58,077 nucleotides of DNA, from NCBI GenBank assembly GCA_051846895.1, contig JBPYCQ010000015.1:1-58077 (forward strand). Reading direction: 5' to 3'. Positions 25,578 to 34,558 of this stretch are shown one piece after another. The DNA is from CALKAL01 sp051846895. Its GTDB lineage: Bacteria > Bacillota > Bacilli > Bacillales > Alkalibacillaceae. Each line of letters starts with the position of its first letter. Position 1 is the first letter of the stretch. The notes beneath the pieces are model-generated. The model saw only the letters and a program-made list of their open reading frames with translations, had not been told where the DNA came from and searched no databases. The translations under genes were made by a program, and so were the position numbers.

Positions 25578-25698
25578 TATTTCTCCTCCTTTATTAATCT
25601 CTGGATGCAATATTTATATTTAACTCTGTGTTTATAAAACAGAGTTCATCCCATGTCATAAAATAGATTTATAGAATTATAATCAAGTCGAGGATAAC

Positions 25699-25722
25699 AG
25701 CGCTTACATAAAGCGCTTACAA
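25699..25722. promoter_or_regulatory. Two overlapping cre-like sites (direct repeat)
   Basis: AGCGCTTACA occurs at 25699 and 25712, 13 bp apart. Read on minus, both give TGTAAGCGCT, matching the CcpA cre consensus except at a late position. They lie between the candidate promoter and the binding-protein gene, a position typical of catabolite-repression roadblocks. Confidence 0.6.
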
Positions 25723-25739
25723 ATAACACAAAAATAATA

Positions 25740-25758
25740 ATTGGATATTGTATCCAAT
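25740..25758. promoter_or_regulatory. Perfect palindrome, candidate GntR operator
   Basis: ATTGGATA-TTG-TATCCAAT, an 8-3-8 inverted repeat upstream of the TRAP genes. A related half-site stands before the MFS gene. The locus encodes one GntR-type regulator, the likeliest binder. Confidence 0.55.
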
Positions 25759-25855
25759 CTAGATGATATTTTTAAAGAATTTATAATGATAGAGTTTTTA
25801 AAAGGTGTGATTATGTGGTTTTAATTATTTCGATTATTAAAACAATCTATGTAAC

Positions 25856-25884
25856 ATAGTAATTAATTTGATACTTATTGTCAA
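25856..25884 (-). promoter_or_regulatory. Candidate promoter of the TRAP operon
   Basis: Minus strand: TTGACA (25879-25884), 17-base spacer, TACTAT (25856-25861). The transcript would carry a leader of about 270 bases across the palindrome and cre-like sites. The remainder of 25578-25977 is A/T-rich with no gene. Confidence 0.55.
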
Positions 25885-25921
25885 TAATATTTAACAAATT
25901 TATATTGCTTTTATAATATAA

Positions 25922-25951
25922 AAGACAGCTATTCATTCCAATAACTGTCTT
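25922..25951 (-). terminator. Probable terminator of the pilus operon
   Basis: AAGACAG.TAT arms around a nine-base loop, 26 bases past the pilO stop codon; the T-run after it is weak (TTTATATTAT). Confidence 0.55.
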
Positions 25952-25977
25952 AACTAAGGTATTTTATTCGAATTTTT

Positions 25978-26526
25978 TTAATAAGCAAACACTGAAAAAA
26001 CTAATTGAAATGAAATATTTTCTTCATTTGCCGACTGAAAACTTAGATTTTCTATTTTTATTAGACGACGAGCTTGCTCGATTTCATCTAAAAAACGATT
26101 TAATTGTTGAATATCTGGTGTACTGCCTTCTATTTGCATTTGAAGCTTCCTCACTTCAATATCACTTACAGCTTCTAAATCAAGAAATATTTCTCCTAAC
26201 GCTTGCGTAACTGGTTCTTCATAATTGTAAGTGTTGATTATTGTGCTTGTGCGAGCAGAGGCTCTGTTTAGAATTTGGATTACCTCATCTTCTTGCAAAT
26301 TTTCAGGTATTCTTGCTCGATATTCTTCTGCTGGAAGAGATTGACCTTCTACGTTTTTAACTTGTTCTTTTAATGCTTCTGATTTTTGTTCTATAAACGA
26401 CAATTGTTGCTCAAGCTGCTCAAGTTCATTTTGTTTGTCTAACAAATAAAAATAGTAATAGCTACCTCCAACGAGCACGAGTAAGATGAACCAAATTAAA
26501 TAAACACGTAATACCTTTTTACTCAT
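25978..26526 (-). CDS. PilO-like type IV pilus inner-membrane protein
   Basis: 182 residues from the ATG at 26526, which overlaps the pilN stop codon by eight bases. One membrane span (about 6-26) is followed by a coiled coil rich in Leu/Glu/Gln (about 30-65) and an alpha/beta C-terminal domain, the PilO architecture. Sequence similarity in this family is low, so the call rests on architecture and on its place last in pilM-pilN-pilO order. PilN and PilO link the cytosolic PilM to the pilus base. Confidence 0.78.
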   Translation of the reverse strand: MSKKVLRVYLIWFILLVLVGGSYYYFYLLDKQNELEQLEQQLSFIEQKSEALKEQVKNVEGQSLPAEEYRARIPENLQEDEVIQILNRASARTSTIINTYNYEEPVTQALGEIFLDLEAVSDIEVRKLQMQIEGSTPDIQQLNRFLDEIEQARRLIKIENLSFQSANEENISFQLVFSVFAY

Positions 26527-27058
26527 GTGATTCATTTCCTTCCACTTGGAATACAATGGTATAGCTTGCCACATATTCCTTCGTTTCTAATAGAGAGATG
26601 GCATGAATGGTGACATTATCAGGGCTAAACAGGTTTTGTAAACTATGAAGGAAAATAATCGGTTGTTCATTATTATTTGCACGAATAGTTAAATCAACCT
26701 GTTCATTTGTAAATTGTAGGCTTTCGAGCACAGTGCCTTTTGGTAACAAACGGATGGTTTCATTTAAAGAATTTGATACACTCACAATTCCCTTATCTAA
26801 AGCACCAATTATTTTTTCCAAACGTTTAATACGCTGCTGATCTTCATCACCAATAATTTGCGCTTCTAATATGTTAACTGCTTGTCTCTCTTGGTTAAGT
26901 CTTGATTCAACATGGTCTATGTCGTCATATGTATCCCATGTAAAATAAAACCCAACAAGAAATACAACCGTGGTTAGAGCGCTCATAAATAATAATCTTA
27001 AAAATATAGGATATCTCTGTTTTTCTTTTTCTGGTAATAAATTAATATCGACTAACAT
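26519..27058 (-). CDS. PilN-like type IV pilus assembly protein
   Basis: 179 residues. The N-terminus MLVDINLLPEKEK is the PilN signature that binds PilM. A single span (about 20-44), a coiled coil and a small ferredoxin-like domain follow. Its start directly abuts the pilM stop codon. It should pair with PilO in the membrane. Confidence 0.85.
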   Translation of the reverse strand: MLVDINLLPEKEKQRYPIFLRLLFMSALTTVVFLVGFYFTWDTYDDIDHVESRLNQERQAVNILEAQIIGDEDQQRIKRLEKIIGALDKGIVSVSNSLNETIRLLPKGTVLESLQFTNEQVDLTIRANNNEQPIIFLHSLQNLFSPDNVTIHAISLLETKEYVASYTIVFQVEGNESHE

Positions 27059-28027
27059 TTAAAGCCCTTCCTTCAACGCTAAGCCGTATACATTATAATA
27101 TTTTTGTTCAACTTGAATTCCCTTAGGCCCTTTAACCTCACGCTCGTCCAACTGAATAATTGGAATATCATAAGATTGCTCAATTTTATAAGTAATTTCT
27201 TCTAAATGAGGATGATCTCCAACAACAGCTATTTTCGTAAAGCTTTGCTGTTCCTCATTCATAGAAAACTGATAAAAGCGTTCGATTCGTTCAATTTCCG
27301 TATTAATTTCTTCAAACTCACTTAAAACGTCTTTAATATTAAAATCTTCTTTTGTTAAGGTTGGGCCAAATGGCGTGATAAATTCCTCATCACTGCTTAA
27401 TAAATTGAAATGCTGTAAAAGCACTGGGCAGCTATTTTTAAAAGCCGTAAACACCACGTGGTTAGCATTGTATTGAATAAGTAATAGATGGTCTTGCTCG
27501 TTCACCTTTTTATGTTTGTATAGAAGTCGATAATAATTAAGCGGTGAAATATCAACTGCCGTTAGCTTCATACCCGCTTCTCTAAAACAGTCTCTATATT
27601 GTTTAGCAATTTGCTCATCAGTAGAAATAATGCTTGCTTCGTGCCCCTTTTCATCCCCTTCTTCCACTAACACCGTATCAAAAATCGGTGTTTCAAATGG
27701 AAGGTGGATGGTCTCACCTAGCGAAAACTTTACAAATCGATTAAAGTCTTCAACCTTTACTTCTTTAGGCACTTTTTGTCTCCGAATAATGACTAGTGAG
27801 TCTGGCATCGTTAGACGGACTTTTTTTCGTTTTAGCTTCCACTTTTTCACACAAGTTTTTAAAATTTTTATAAATTCTGCTTGTTCTTCAATGACTCCTT
27901 GATCAATAATCCCATTAGGTACAAACTGCTCACCTATTCTCACGACTTCACCACTAGCTATGTCTATTTGCGAGTGACGGATGACGTAATCTTTTATTTC
28001 AATGTTTACAATGAATTTATTCAACAT
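27059..28027 (-). CDS. PilM-like actin-fold pilus assembly protein
   Basis: 322 residues, soluble. The order of segments fits the PilM ATPase fold: IEIKDYVIRHSQID near the start, TMPDSLVIIRRQKVP, VDISPLNYYRLL and ISLLQYNAN-like central strands, then AVVGDHPHLEEI. Sequence conservation is weak, and the name rests on these and on the operon order. The ATG at 28027 follows AAAGGTGAGAG. PilM recruits PilN at the cytosolic face. Confidence 0.8.
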   Translation of the reverse strand: MLNKFIVNIEIKDYVIRHSQIDIASGEVVRIGEQFVPNGIIDQGVIEEQAEFIKILKTCVKKWKLKRKKVRLTMPDSLVIIRRQKVPKEVKVEDFNRFVKFSLGETIHLPFETPIFDTVLVEEGDEKGHEASIISTDEQIAKQYRDCFREAGMKLTAVDISPLNYYRLLYKHKKVNEQDHLLLIQYNANHVVFTAFKNSCPVLLQHFNLLSSDEEFITPFGPTLTKEDFNIKDVLSEFEEINTEIERIERFYQFSMNEEQQSFTKIAVVGDHPHLEEITYKIEQSYDIPIIQLDEREVKGPKGIQVEQKYYNVYGLALKEGL

Positions 28028-28041
28028 GTTGCTCTCACCTT

Positions 28042-28800
28042 TTACAAGAAAAATGTATTCACATACCATTTAATAATGTTATCCCCGAAAAAATAAGCTG
28101 CTATAGCGGCAACCGCAATAAAAGGACCAAATGCAAACGGAACTCCTTTTCTCACCTTACCGAGCCACATCAACCCAAGGCCTACAATTGTTCCTAAAAA
28201 TGTAGCAACAATTAATGTCGTTAAGGTTCCTTTAAAACCTAATACGAGTCCAATTACACCAAAAAGCTTAATATCTCCTCCACCCATTCCGCCCCGACTT
28301 AAGACAGCAATGAGAAGAAGTAAGCCAAATCCGAAAATCGCTCCTAAAAAAGCATCATACCAAGGATCTAATGAAATCCAAAGTCTTAAGCCACCAATTA
28401 CTATTGCGAAAAATAAAAGGACCTTATCTGAAATGATTTGGTATTTTAAGTCACTAATCGTTATGATGACAAGTAAACTAACAAATAACCACGCTATAAT
28501 TAATTCTTGATTAAAACCAATTAGATAAAAAGAAATAATAAAAAGAATTGCTGTTAACCCTTCAAAAAAAGGATAGAAAGGAGAAATCTTTTCTTTACAA
28601 TGTTTGCATTTTCCACGTTGCAAAATAAAAGAAAAAACAGGTATTAATTCAAGAGGCTTTAAGCGCTTTTGACATGATGGACAATGTGATGGCGGAGAAA
28701 TGACTGATTCTCCTTCAGGAATCCTTATTCCAACAACATTATAAAAGGACCCTAAAATCAAACCTAAAATCGCAATATAAAGATAAATAAAAAACATCAT
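28042..28800 (-). CDS. Prepilin peptidase / N-methyltransferase (PilD)
   Basis: 252 residues, about seven spans. The cytosolic loop holds two CxxC pairs (CPSC and CKHC) with the surrounding LIPVFSF and SPFYPFFEGLTA. The catalytic aspartates are in ITISDLKYQII and GMGGGDIKLFG. It cuts the leader of type IV prepilins and methylates the new N-terminus. AGGAAG precedes the ATG. It lies between pilA and pilM, and its substrates are encoded on both sides. Confidence 0.94.
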   Translation of the reverse strand: MMFFIYLYIAILGLILGSFYNVVGIRIPEGESVISPPSHCPSCQKRLKPLELIPVFSFILQRGKCKHCKEKISPFYPFFEGLTAILFIISFYLIGFNQELIIAWLFVSLLVIITISDLKYQIISDKVLLFFAIVIGGLRLWISLDPWYDAFLGAIFGFGLLLLIAVLSRGGMGGGDIKLFGVIGLVLGFKGTLTTLIVATFLGTIVGLGLMWLGKVRKGVPFAFGPFIAVAAIAAYFFGDNIIKWYVNTFFL

Positions 28801-28832
28801 GACATCTTCCTATTTGAATTTTAGATGTTAAG

Positions 28833-28855
28833 AAAGCGCGGAAACCCCGCGCTTT
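28833..28855 (-). terminator. Hairpin between pilA and pilD
   Basis: AAAGCGCGG / CCGCGCTTT with a five-base loop and no real T-run, 17 bases after the pilA stop codon. It probably favours pilA mRNA over the downstream genes. Confidence 0.55.
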
Positions 28856-28871
28856 AAATCATAACTTTACT

Positions 28872-29312
28872 TTATGGTGTAGACCCATCTATAGTTTCGC
28901 CTAAATCAACGTCTGTTTTGTTTATTAATGTAATTGTTGCTTTAGTAAATGTTAGTTTATGTTCTGTATCTTTAATTTTTGCTGTCCCGGTAATTGTGAT
29001 ATTACCTGCTACACCACCAAATGTTGGACTGCTTTCCCAAGTAACGCCTTCATCATTAATATACTTATCTAACTTATCGTATGTGATACTACTAGGTGAA
29101 TCAACATCTTTAGTAGTCATGTATAATTCTGCGGCATTTATCGTATTAATTGCACTGGATTTTATTGAATTCACCCTTGAATCATTAATAACTCCCGTAA
29201 TCGCCGGAACTGCAATCAACGCAATAATCGCCAAGATAACAAGTACTGCCAACAACTCAACTAGCGTAACACCTTTATCATTCTTTACCCTCATTCTTAA
29301 AGCTTTAACCAT
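28872..29312 (-). CDS. Major type IV pilin (PilA-like)
   Basis: 146 residues. A basic leader is cut after the glycine in NDKG/VTLVELLAVLVILAII; Glu5 of the mature protein is present and the first mature residue is valine instead of the usual phenylalanine. A long hydrophobic helix is followed by a small beta-rich globular domain with no cysteines. GGGGAG precedes the ATG. It is placed between pilC and pilD and followed by a hairpin, consistent with high expression. Confidence 0.9.
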   Translation of the reverse strand: MVKALRMRVKNDKGVTLVELLAVLVILAIIALIAVPAITGVINDSRVNSIKSSAINTINAAELYMTTKDVDSPSSITYDKLDKYINDEGVTWESSPTFGGVAGNITITGTAKIKDTEHKLTFTKATITLINKTDVDLGETIDGSTP

Positions 29313-29329
29313 ATCTATCTCCCCTTTTT

Positions 29330-30538
29330 CTAATTAATTTGATTAAATAAGTCAAACATTGGTACAACGATTGAAAGTATTATTGTTCCTACAATCAATG
29401 ATAAAAATATAATCGTGACTGGCTCTAACAATGCTTTGAGCTGATCACTGACTGACTCCACATCCTCTTCATAAATCGTCGCAACTTGATCTAACATTTC
29501 CTCAAGAGAGCCTGTCTTCTCTCCTACCGTTATCATTTGCGTAACTAAATATGGATATGCCCAATGATCTCTAAAAGGTTGAGCAAGTGAGCCCCCTTGC
29601 TTCAACGATTGCTTTGCTGCTTCAATTGTTTTCTTAATTTCACGATTATTAATTGTGTCTTGAACTAAATCTAATGAGTTCAAAATTGAAACGCCATTTT
29701 TCAACAAAGAACTTAATGTTCGTGTTATATTCGCGATATTTGACTTTAGGACTATTGTACCAAAGCCTGGCGTTTTAAGTAAATAATAATCGACTTTTTC
29801 CCTAGTTTTTTCGTTTTTAATTAGATATATAATACCTATAATCAATAATATGAAAATAAGTAAAATTAACAACCACCATTTTGTTAAAAAGTGACTAAAT
29901 GATACGACAAATTTCGTAATCGCTGGTAAATCTGCGCCGAACTGCGCGAACATATCGACAAACTGTGGTACGACAACTAACATCATAAAAGTAACAACAG
30001 CAATCGCTACAATAAAAACAACAATCGGATAAGAAAGTGTTGATGTAATTTTTTTGCGCGTTTGATCATGTTTTTTGTAATAGACACTTAAATCTTTAAG
30101 CGCTTCATCTAGTGCACCACTTGCTTCTCCACTATGAATAATGTTTACAGCGAGTGGAGGGAAAATATGTGGGTGCTTCTTTAATGCATCTGTATAAGAG
30201 TTCCCTTGTTTCATATCGATTTCAATATATGTTAAGGCCTCTTTGAAAACTTTATTACTTGTCTGTTCTTGTAAGATTTTAAGTGAATCAATAATGGTCA
30301 GCCCCGCATTCAACAATGCATGAAATTGCTCTAAAAATAATACTAGCTCACGTGTTTTTACTGGCTTACCAATATAAAAGTCTCTCGTCCATATCGTTTC
30401 TTTTATTGCTTCAATTGATTCAATTTTTAATCCATTACTTCTTAACTGTTTGACAGCTTGTTCTTCATTATATGCTTTGATTTTTCCTTTTTTCTCGCGA
30501 CCGTAAAAGTCAAAAGCTGTATATTTAAAGGAAGCCAT
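29330..30538 (-). CDS. Type IV pilus platform protein (PilC/GspF family)
   Basis: 402 residues. FKYTAFDFYGREKKG opens the protein and two GspF repeats follow, each with a helical cytosolic part (LEQFHALLNAGLTIIDSL; LSSLLKNGVSILNSLDLV) and membrane spans near 165-225 and at the C-terminus. It anchors the assembly ATPase to the pilus base. The ATG at 30538 follows GGAGGTAAC; the longer frame overlaps pilB. Confidence 0.93.
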   Translation of the reverse strand: MASFKYTAFDFYGREKKGKIKAYNEEQAVKQLRSNGLKIESIEAIKETIWTRDFYIGKPVKTRELVLFLEQFHALLNAGLTIIDSLKILQEQTSNKVFKEALTYIEIDMKQGNSYTDALKKHPHIFPPLAVNIIHSGEASGALDEALKDLSVYYKKHDQTRKKITSTLSYPIVVFIVAIAVVTFMMLVVVPQFVDMFAQFGADLPAITKFVVSFSHFLTKWWLLILLIFILLIIGIIYLIKNEKTREKVDYYLLKTPGFGTIVLKSNIANITRTLSSLLKNGVSILNSLDLVQDTINNREIKKTIEAAKQSLKQGGSLAQPFRDHWAYPYLVTQMITVGEKTGSLEEMLDQVATIYEEDVESVSDQLKALLEPVTIIFLSLIVGTIILSIVVPMFDLFNQIN

Positions 30539-30560
30539 ACTTGTTACCTCCAGTCTCACG

Positions 30561-32216
30561 TTAGTCGGCAGCTACTCTGAAGACTTCCTCTGTTGTAGTT
30601 ATGCCTTGTTCGACTTTGCGGAGCCCGTCTTCAATTAATAGTTTAAATCCTTTTTGCTTTGCCATACGTTCAATGGTTGATGTGCTTTCGTTATTTAAGA
30701 TTGCTTCCCGGATATCATCGTCTATAAACAAGATTTCGTGAATGGCAGTCCGTCCGCGGTAGCCAGTGTTATTACACGACGGGCATCCCTTCCCTTTGAT
30801 GACTGATTGAATATTAAAGCCGTATTTTTTGAAAAGCTCCTGCTCTCTAACAGAAGGCTCTGTTTCGTATTGACAATCACGGCAAATTTTCCGAACGAGA
30901 CGTTGAGCGACAACCCCATTCAATGAAGATCCGATTAAAAATTTCTCCACATCCATATTCATTAATCGGTCAATGGCACCTAGCGAATGGTTCGTATGCA
31001 ATGTACTTAAAACTAAATGCCCAGTAATCGACGCACGAACGGCCATATTCGCTGTATCATTATCACGGATTTCTCCGATCATAATAATGTCAGGGTCTTG
31101 TCTTAAAATTGAACGGAGCCCAGAAGCAAAGGTGAGGCCTACTTTTGGATTTACTTGGATTTGGTTAACACCATCCAACTGGTACTCAACAGGGTCTTCG
31201 ACAGTTATAATATTAACTTCCTCCCGATTCAGCCTTGACAGTGCCGCATACATAGTTGATGTTTTACCAGAGCCTGTAGGACCGGTTAACAGGACAATTC
31301 CATTCGGTCTTTCAATCATCCGTTTAAACTTTTCTAAATGTTCGGCATTAAAACCAAGGTCCTCTAAGCGGTTAGAAACAGTGATTGTGTCAAGGACACG
31401 TATAACTACTTTTTCACCAAAAATAGTTGGTAGTGTACTGACACGCAGATCGACATGTCTTCCTTCGACTCGTAATTTTATCCTGCCATCCTGTGGTATT
31501 TTAGATTCTGTTATGTCGAGATTAGCCATTATTTTAATCCGAGTGACAAGAGAAGATTGGACTCCTTTTGAAAGAACCTGTTCCGTTCTAAGTGCACCAT
31601 CAACCCTTATACGAGCGACAATCTTGTTTTCATGTGGGTCAAAATGAATGTCACTCGCTTTTTCAACAACTGCTTGCTGAATGATCTGGTTTATTAACTT
31701 GACGACTGGTGAATCCGCTTCAACTTCAGATAAGTCTTGTACTTCAGCATAATCGTTTTGGACACCTAATTGTTCACTAAAATCTTCTCGCTCATAAAGT
31801 CGTAAAATACTATGTCTAATTTCGTCCTTAGTTGTGATTACTGGTTCGATTTCAAAACCAGTGAGTAGGCGCAAATCACTTATAACAAAATAATCTAGTG
31901 GGTCTGAGGTTGCGATGTAAAGTTTATTTTTTTCCCTTCTTAACGGGACGATATTATTTTCTATGACATAATCTTTTGGCACTAAATTAAGAATGTTAGG
32001 ATCAAATTCATAGTTCGTTAACCGAATATGTTCAATACCGAGCTGTTCTTTAAGTACTTCTACAAGCTTTGCCTCAGTAATATAACCGTCCTCGATTAAC
32101 TTATCACCGAGCTTTTGACTAGCCGATTTTTCCTCCAGTGCTTTATTTAGTTGTTCTTGGGTTACGATGCCACCTTGAACAAGCATCTCACCTAGTCTCA
32201 TTTTTTTCCTTGGCAC
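30561..32216 (-). CDS. Type IV pilus assembly ATPase PilB with MshEN domain
   Basis: 551 residues, GTG start after AAAGGAG. The N-terminal 140 residues are an MshEN domain with two tandem motifs (RLGEMLVQGGIVTQEQL at 7-23 and KLGDKLIEDGYITEAKL at 35-51), a known c-di-GMP-binding pattern. The ATPase has Walker A GPTGSGKT (312-319), Walker B IIMIGEIRD (377-385), the His box TLHTNHS, and zinc cysteines C445, C448, C478 and C481. It powers pilus extension. No PilT retraction ATPase is encoded nearby. Confidence 0.95.
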   Translation of the reverse strand: MPRKKMRLGEMLVQGGIVTQEQLNKALEEKSASQKLGDKLIEDGYITEAKLVEVLKEQLGIEHIRLTNYEFDPNILNLVPKDYVIENNIVPLRREKNKLYIATSDPLDYFVISDLRLLTGFEIEPVITTKDEIRHSILRLYEREDFSEQLGVQNDYAEVQDLSEVEADSPVVKLINQIIQQAVVEKASDIHFDPHENKIVARIRVDGALRTEQVLSKGVQSSLVTRIKIMANLDITESKIPQDGRIKLRVEGRHVDLRVSTLPTIFGEKVVIRVLDTITVSNRLEDLGFNAEHLEKFKRMIERPNGIVLLTGPTGSGKTSTMYAALSRLNREEVNIITVEDPVEYQLDGVNQIQVNPKVGLTFASGLRSILRQDPDIIMIGEIRDNDTANMAVRASITGHLVLSTLHTNHSLGAIDRLMNMDVEKFLIGSSLNGVVAQRLVRKICRDCQYETEPSVREQELFKKYGFNIQSVIKGKGCPSCNNTGYRGRTAIHEILFIDDDIREAILNNESTSTIERMAKQKGFKLLIEDGLRKVEQGITTTEEVFRVAAD

Positions 32217-32352
32217 GGTGATCTCCTTTCTTTTGTCGAATCATCAATCATTTAATCATTTAGAATAATTTATGGTACATTAGAAATAAAGAATATTTAT
32301 TTCTACTTTAATTATAATACTTTTTGACTATAAATACGAGGACTGAAGGCAT

Positions 32353-32775
32353 ATGAGTTTGTCGAATTTAAGAAATAATAAAGGGTTAACATTGGTTGAA
32401 TTATTAGGAGCTCTTGTCATATTATCTATAGTTTTGACAGGCTTTTTTTCTATGTTTATCCAATCTGCCTCATTTCAAAACATAAACGAGTCGAATATGG
32501 TCGCAACTAACCTTGCCCGTTTAGCCTTAGAAGACGTTAGGGCTCTTGATGGACAATTATCAGTTGGTGAATATGGCTATGGTGGTGAAGATCTTTCATT
32601 CATTATATCTTCGATTACTAAAGATGGTAAGTTCGCTTCAAATGATTCTTATTATTTAAAATTAATCGTTGAAGATGAGCCAAATGTAGATTTATATAAA
32701 GTGACTGTTGAAATTTATAATGACGAAGGCCAATTCATGACGAAAACTTATGACTACATTGAGGTGGGCGTATGA
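32353..32775 (+). CDS. Minor pilin with class III leader (first of three)
   Basis: 140 residues. The leader SLSNLRNNKG is followed by LTLVELLGALVILSIVL, the type IV pilin N-terminus with Glu5. The globular part is small and acidic. It lies divergent from pilB across a 136-base region that should hold both promoters, though I could not define clear boxes there. Its stop overlaps the next start (ATGA). Confidence 0.85.
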   Translation: MSLSNLRNNKGLTLVELLGALVILSIVLTGFFSMFIQSASFQNINESNMVATNLARLALEDVRALDGQLSVGEYGYGGEDLSFIISSITKDGKFASNDSYYLKLIVEDEPNVDLYKVTVEIYNDEGQFMTKTYDYIEVGV

Positions 32776-33254
32776 AAAATGAACGCGGAATAACCTTAGT
32801 CGAGGTTCTCGCTGCATTAATCTTAGTATTTGTAATTGGTTCCTTAGCATTCTCAGTTACGACAACAACTTATGAAAATTACAATCAATCTGAATTGAGA
32901 ACGTCGGCTCATAGGCAAGTGAATTTATTTTTTTCACATTTAACAAATATTCATCAAAGAGCTCAATCTTATACGATAAAAAAAATAAATGAATCAACTA
33001 TTGAAGTGGACATCACTTATTCAGATGGGCGTCATCGTGTATATACGTTTGATGGCAAGCCTTTTTTGTATAAACTGCAAGTAGAACAAAATGGTGTGAT
33101 GGTTGATGTTGATAATGAATGGTATGTTGATTTAACAACAACGCGATCATTAACGATCAATCTTAAAGTGAGCCAGCCGAGCAATAATCGTTTCAGACCG
33201 ATTGAGATTAAAACAAATCTTTATCGAATAACACCAGCGAAAAGTGGTGATTAG
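32772..33254 (+). CDS. Minor pilin with class III leader (second)
   Basis: 160 residues. The short leader MKNERG is followed by ITLVEVLAALILVFVIGSL, with Glu5. The remainder is beta-rich and lacks cysteines, similar in plan to PilW/GspJ-type minor pilins. Translationally coupled with the genes on both sides (four-base overlap upstream, one-base gap downstream). Confidence 0.85.
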   Translation: MKNERGITLVEVLAALILVFVIGSLAFSVTTTTYENYNQSELRTSAHRQVNLFFSHLTNIHQRAQSYTIKKINESTIEVDITYSDGRHRVYTFDGKPFLYKLQVEQNGVMVDVDNEWYVDLTTTRSLTINLKVSQPSNNRFRPIEIKTNLYRITPAKSGD

Positions 33255-33255
33255 G

Positions 33256-34509
33256 ATGCAAAAAACGAACAATGAAAAAGGAGCAGCTTTAGTCGTTGTA
33301 TTATTGACAATTGCTTTAATCATGCTGTTTGCAACTGTGATGATGAGTAATATTTTATCAAGTGCTAAGCAGAATGAAATCATTGAATCAGACTATCGCG
33401 CCACCCATATTACGGAAATGGGCACAAAATATATGAGGCAAAAAGTTATAAATTTTCTGGAGACTAATTCTTTTAGTTTTAATGATGCAGATAGTTTACA
33501 ACGTTTGAATCAGTATTTATCTAATATTGGACGAGTGCAGGTTGACGATGAACATCCTGGCCGTTTTTTTGAACTTAATTCATATGAAAATGGACTGTTT
33601 TATAAGCTTGTTGGTTATGAAGGGCGAACTGGATCGATTAACCTTCTAGTTAATGGTTATGATGATACTTTTCAAAAGGAAATAGAAGTAACTTTGTCCA
33701 TTAGAACAGGTGGCGGTGGCCGAGAAACTATTGATGATTGGGAAGAGTATAGTAACACACCTCCACCTCCGCCCGATCCATCAGCAGGACAGGTTTGTTA
33801 TTCACTTAATTGTGATGATATAGAAAATTCTAGTGTGCATTTAAGAGATGAACAAACGATTAACAATAAGTACGATGGGCTTAGAACTAAAGATTTTTAT
33901 GCGGAAGAAGAAATAACGACTAAAAATAATATTAATCTTACCGTCGATGGGAATGCCGTCTTTTTAGAAGAATTAGAAATGAATAACTTTACTAAATTAT
34001 TAATTTTAGGTAATGCATTTATTTATGACGATTTTTCAAGTGAAAATAATCCTAATAGTGAATTTTTATCATGTGGTTATGGTCGGTTTAAAGAAGACGT
34101 TGAATATAAAGGGAAATTTGGTGTAAGAAATAAAGCTATTTTTGATGAGGAAGTAGATTTTTCTAACGCTGTTGTTTATTTTGGTGATGATGTCGTTTTT
34201 AAAGATGAAATAGAATTGAAAAATACGACGTTAACTATTGGGGGCAATATTACGGTCTATGTAGATGAGGCAAATTCTTTTTTATCTGATTTAAATGGCA
34301 CGATTAATATTACAGGAAACTTATATATATATGAAGAGGACCGCCGGGAGCCTATTGTAAATCCAAATCACCATAAAATTAATTACAATCAACCCGCGCC
34401 GGACTTTAATAATTTGGATGGTTTTTCGATTAGCTGTGAAGGGGCTACATTACCAGATGATGGTTCAGGTTCAGGTGCTGGGGCAGATCTTGTCGAGGGA
34501 AATTATTAA
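33256..34509 (+). CDS. PilX-like minor pilin with a long repeat-rich extracellular domain
   Basis: 417 residues. NNEKG/AALVVVLLTIALIMLF is a pilin-like leader and span lacking Glu5, as in PilX/GspK proteins. A pilin-like domain runs to about residue 155, then a proline-rich linker (PPPPPDP), then about 200 residues of short strands with repeating hydrophobic steps (LTVDGNAVFLEELEMN, AVVYFGDDVVFKDEIELK, LTIGGNITVYV), like bactofilin or beta-helix folds. A pair of cysteines flanks the linker and others occur later. It may form the pilus tip. ATG at 33256, one base after the previous stop. Confidence 0.75.
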   Translation: MQKTNNEKGAALVVVLLTIALIMLFATVMMSNILSSAKQNEIIESDYRATHITEMGTKYMRQKVINFLETNSFSFNDADSLQRLNQYLSNIGRVQVDDEHPGRFFELNSYENGLFYKLVGYEGRTGSINLLVNGYDDTFQKEIEVTLSIRTGGGGRETIDDWEEYSNTPPPPPDPSAGQVCYSLNCDDIENSSVHLRDEQTINNKYDGLRTKDFYAEEEITTKNNINLTVDGNAVFLEELEMNNFTKLLILGNAFIYDDFSSENNPNSEFLSCGYGRFKEDVEYKGKFGVRNKAIFDEEVDFSNAVVYFGDDVVFKDEIELKNTTLTIGGNITVYVDEANSFLSDLNGTINITGNLYIYEEDRREPIVNPNHHKINYNQPAPDFNNLDGFSISCEGATLPDDGSGSGAGADLVEGNY

Positions 34510-34528
34510 TTTAGTGATGTGAATGAAT

Positions 34529-34558
34529 AAAGCCTAGCATTTTCGCTAGGCTTTGTTT
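34529..34558. terminator. Bidirectional terminator after the minor-pilin operon
   Basis: AAAGCCTAGC, four-base loop, GCTAGGCTTT, flanked by A-rich and T-rich runs, between convergent genes. Confidence 0.9.
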
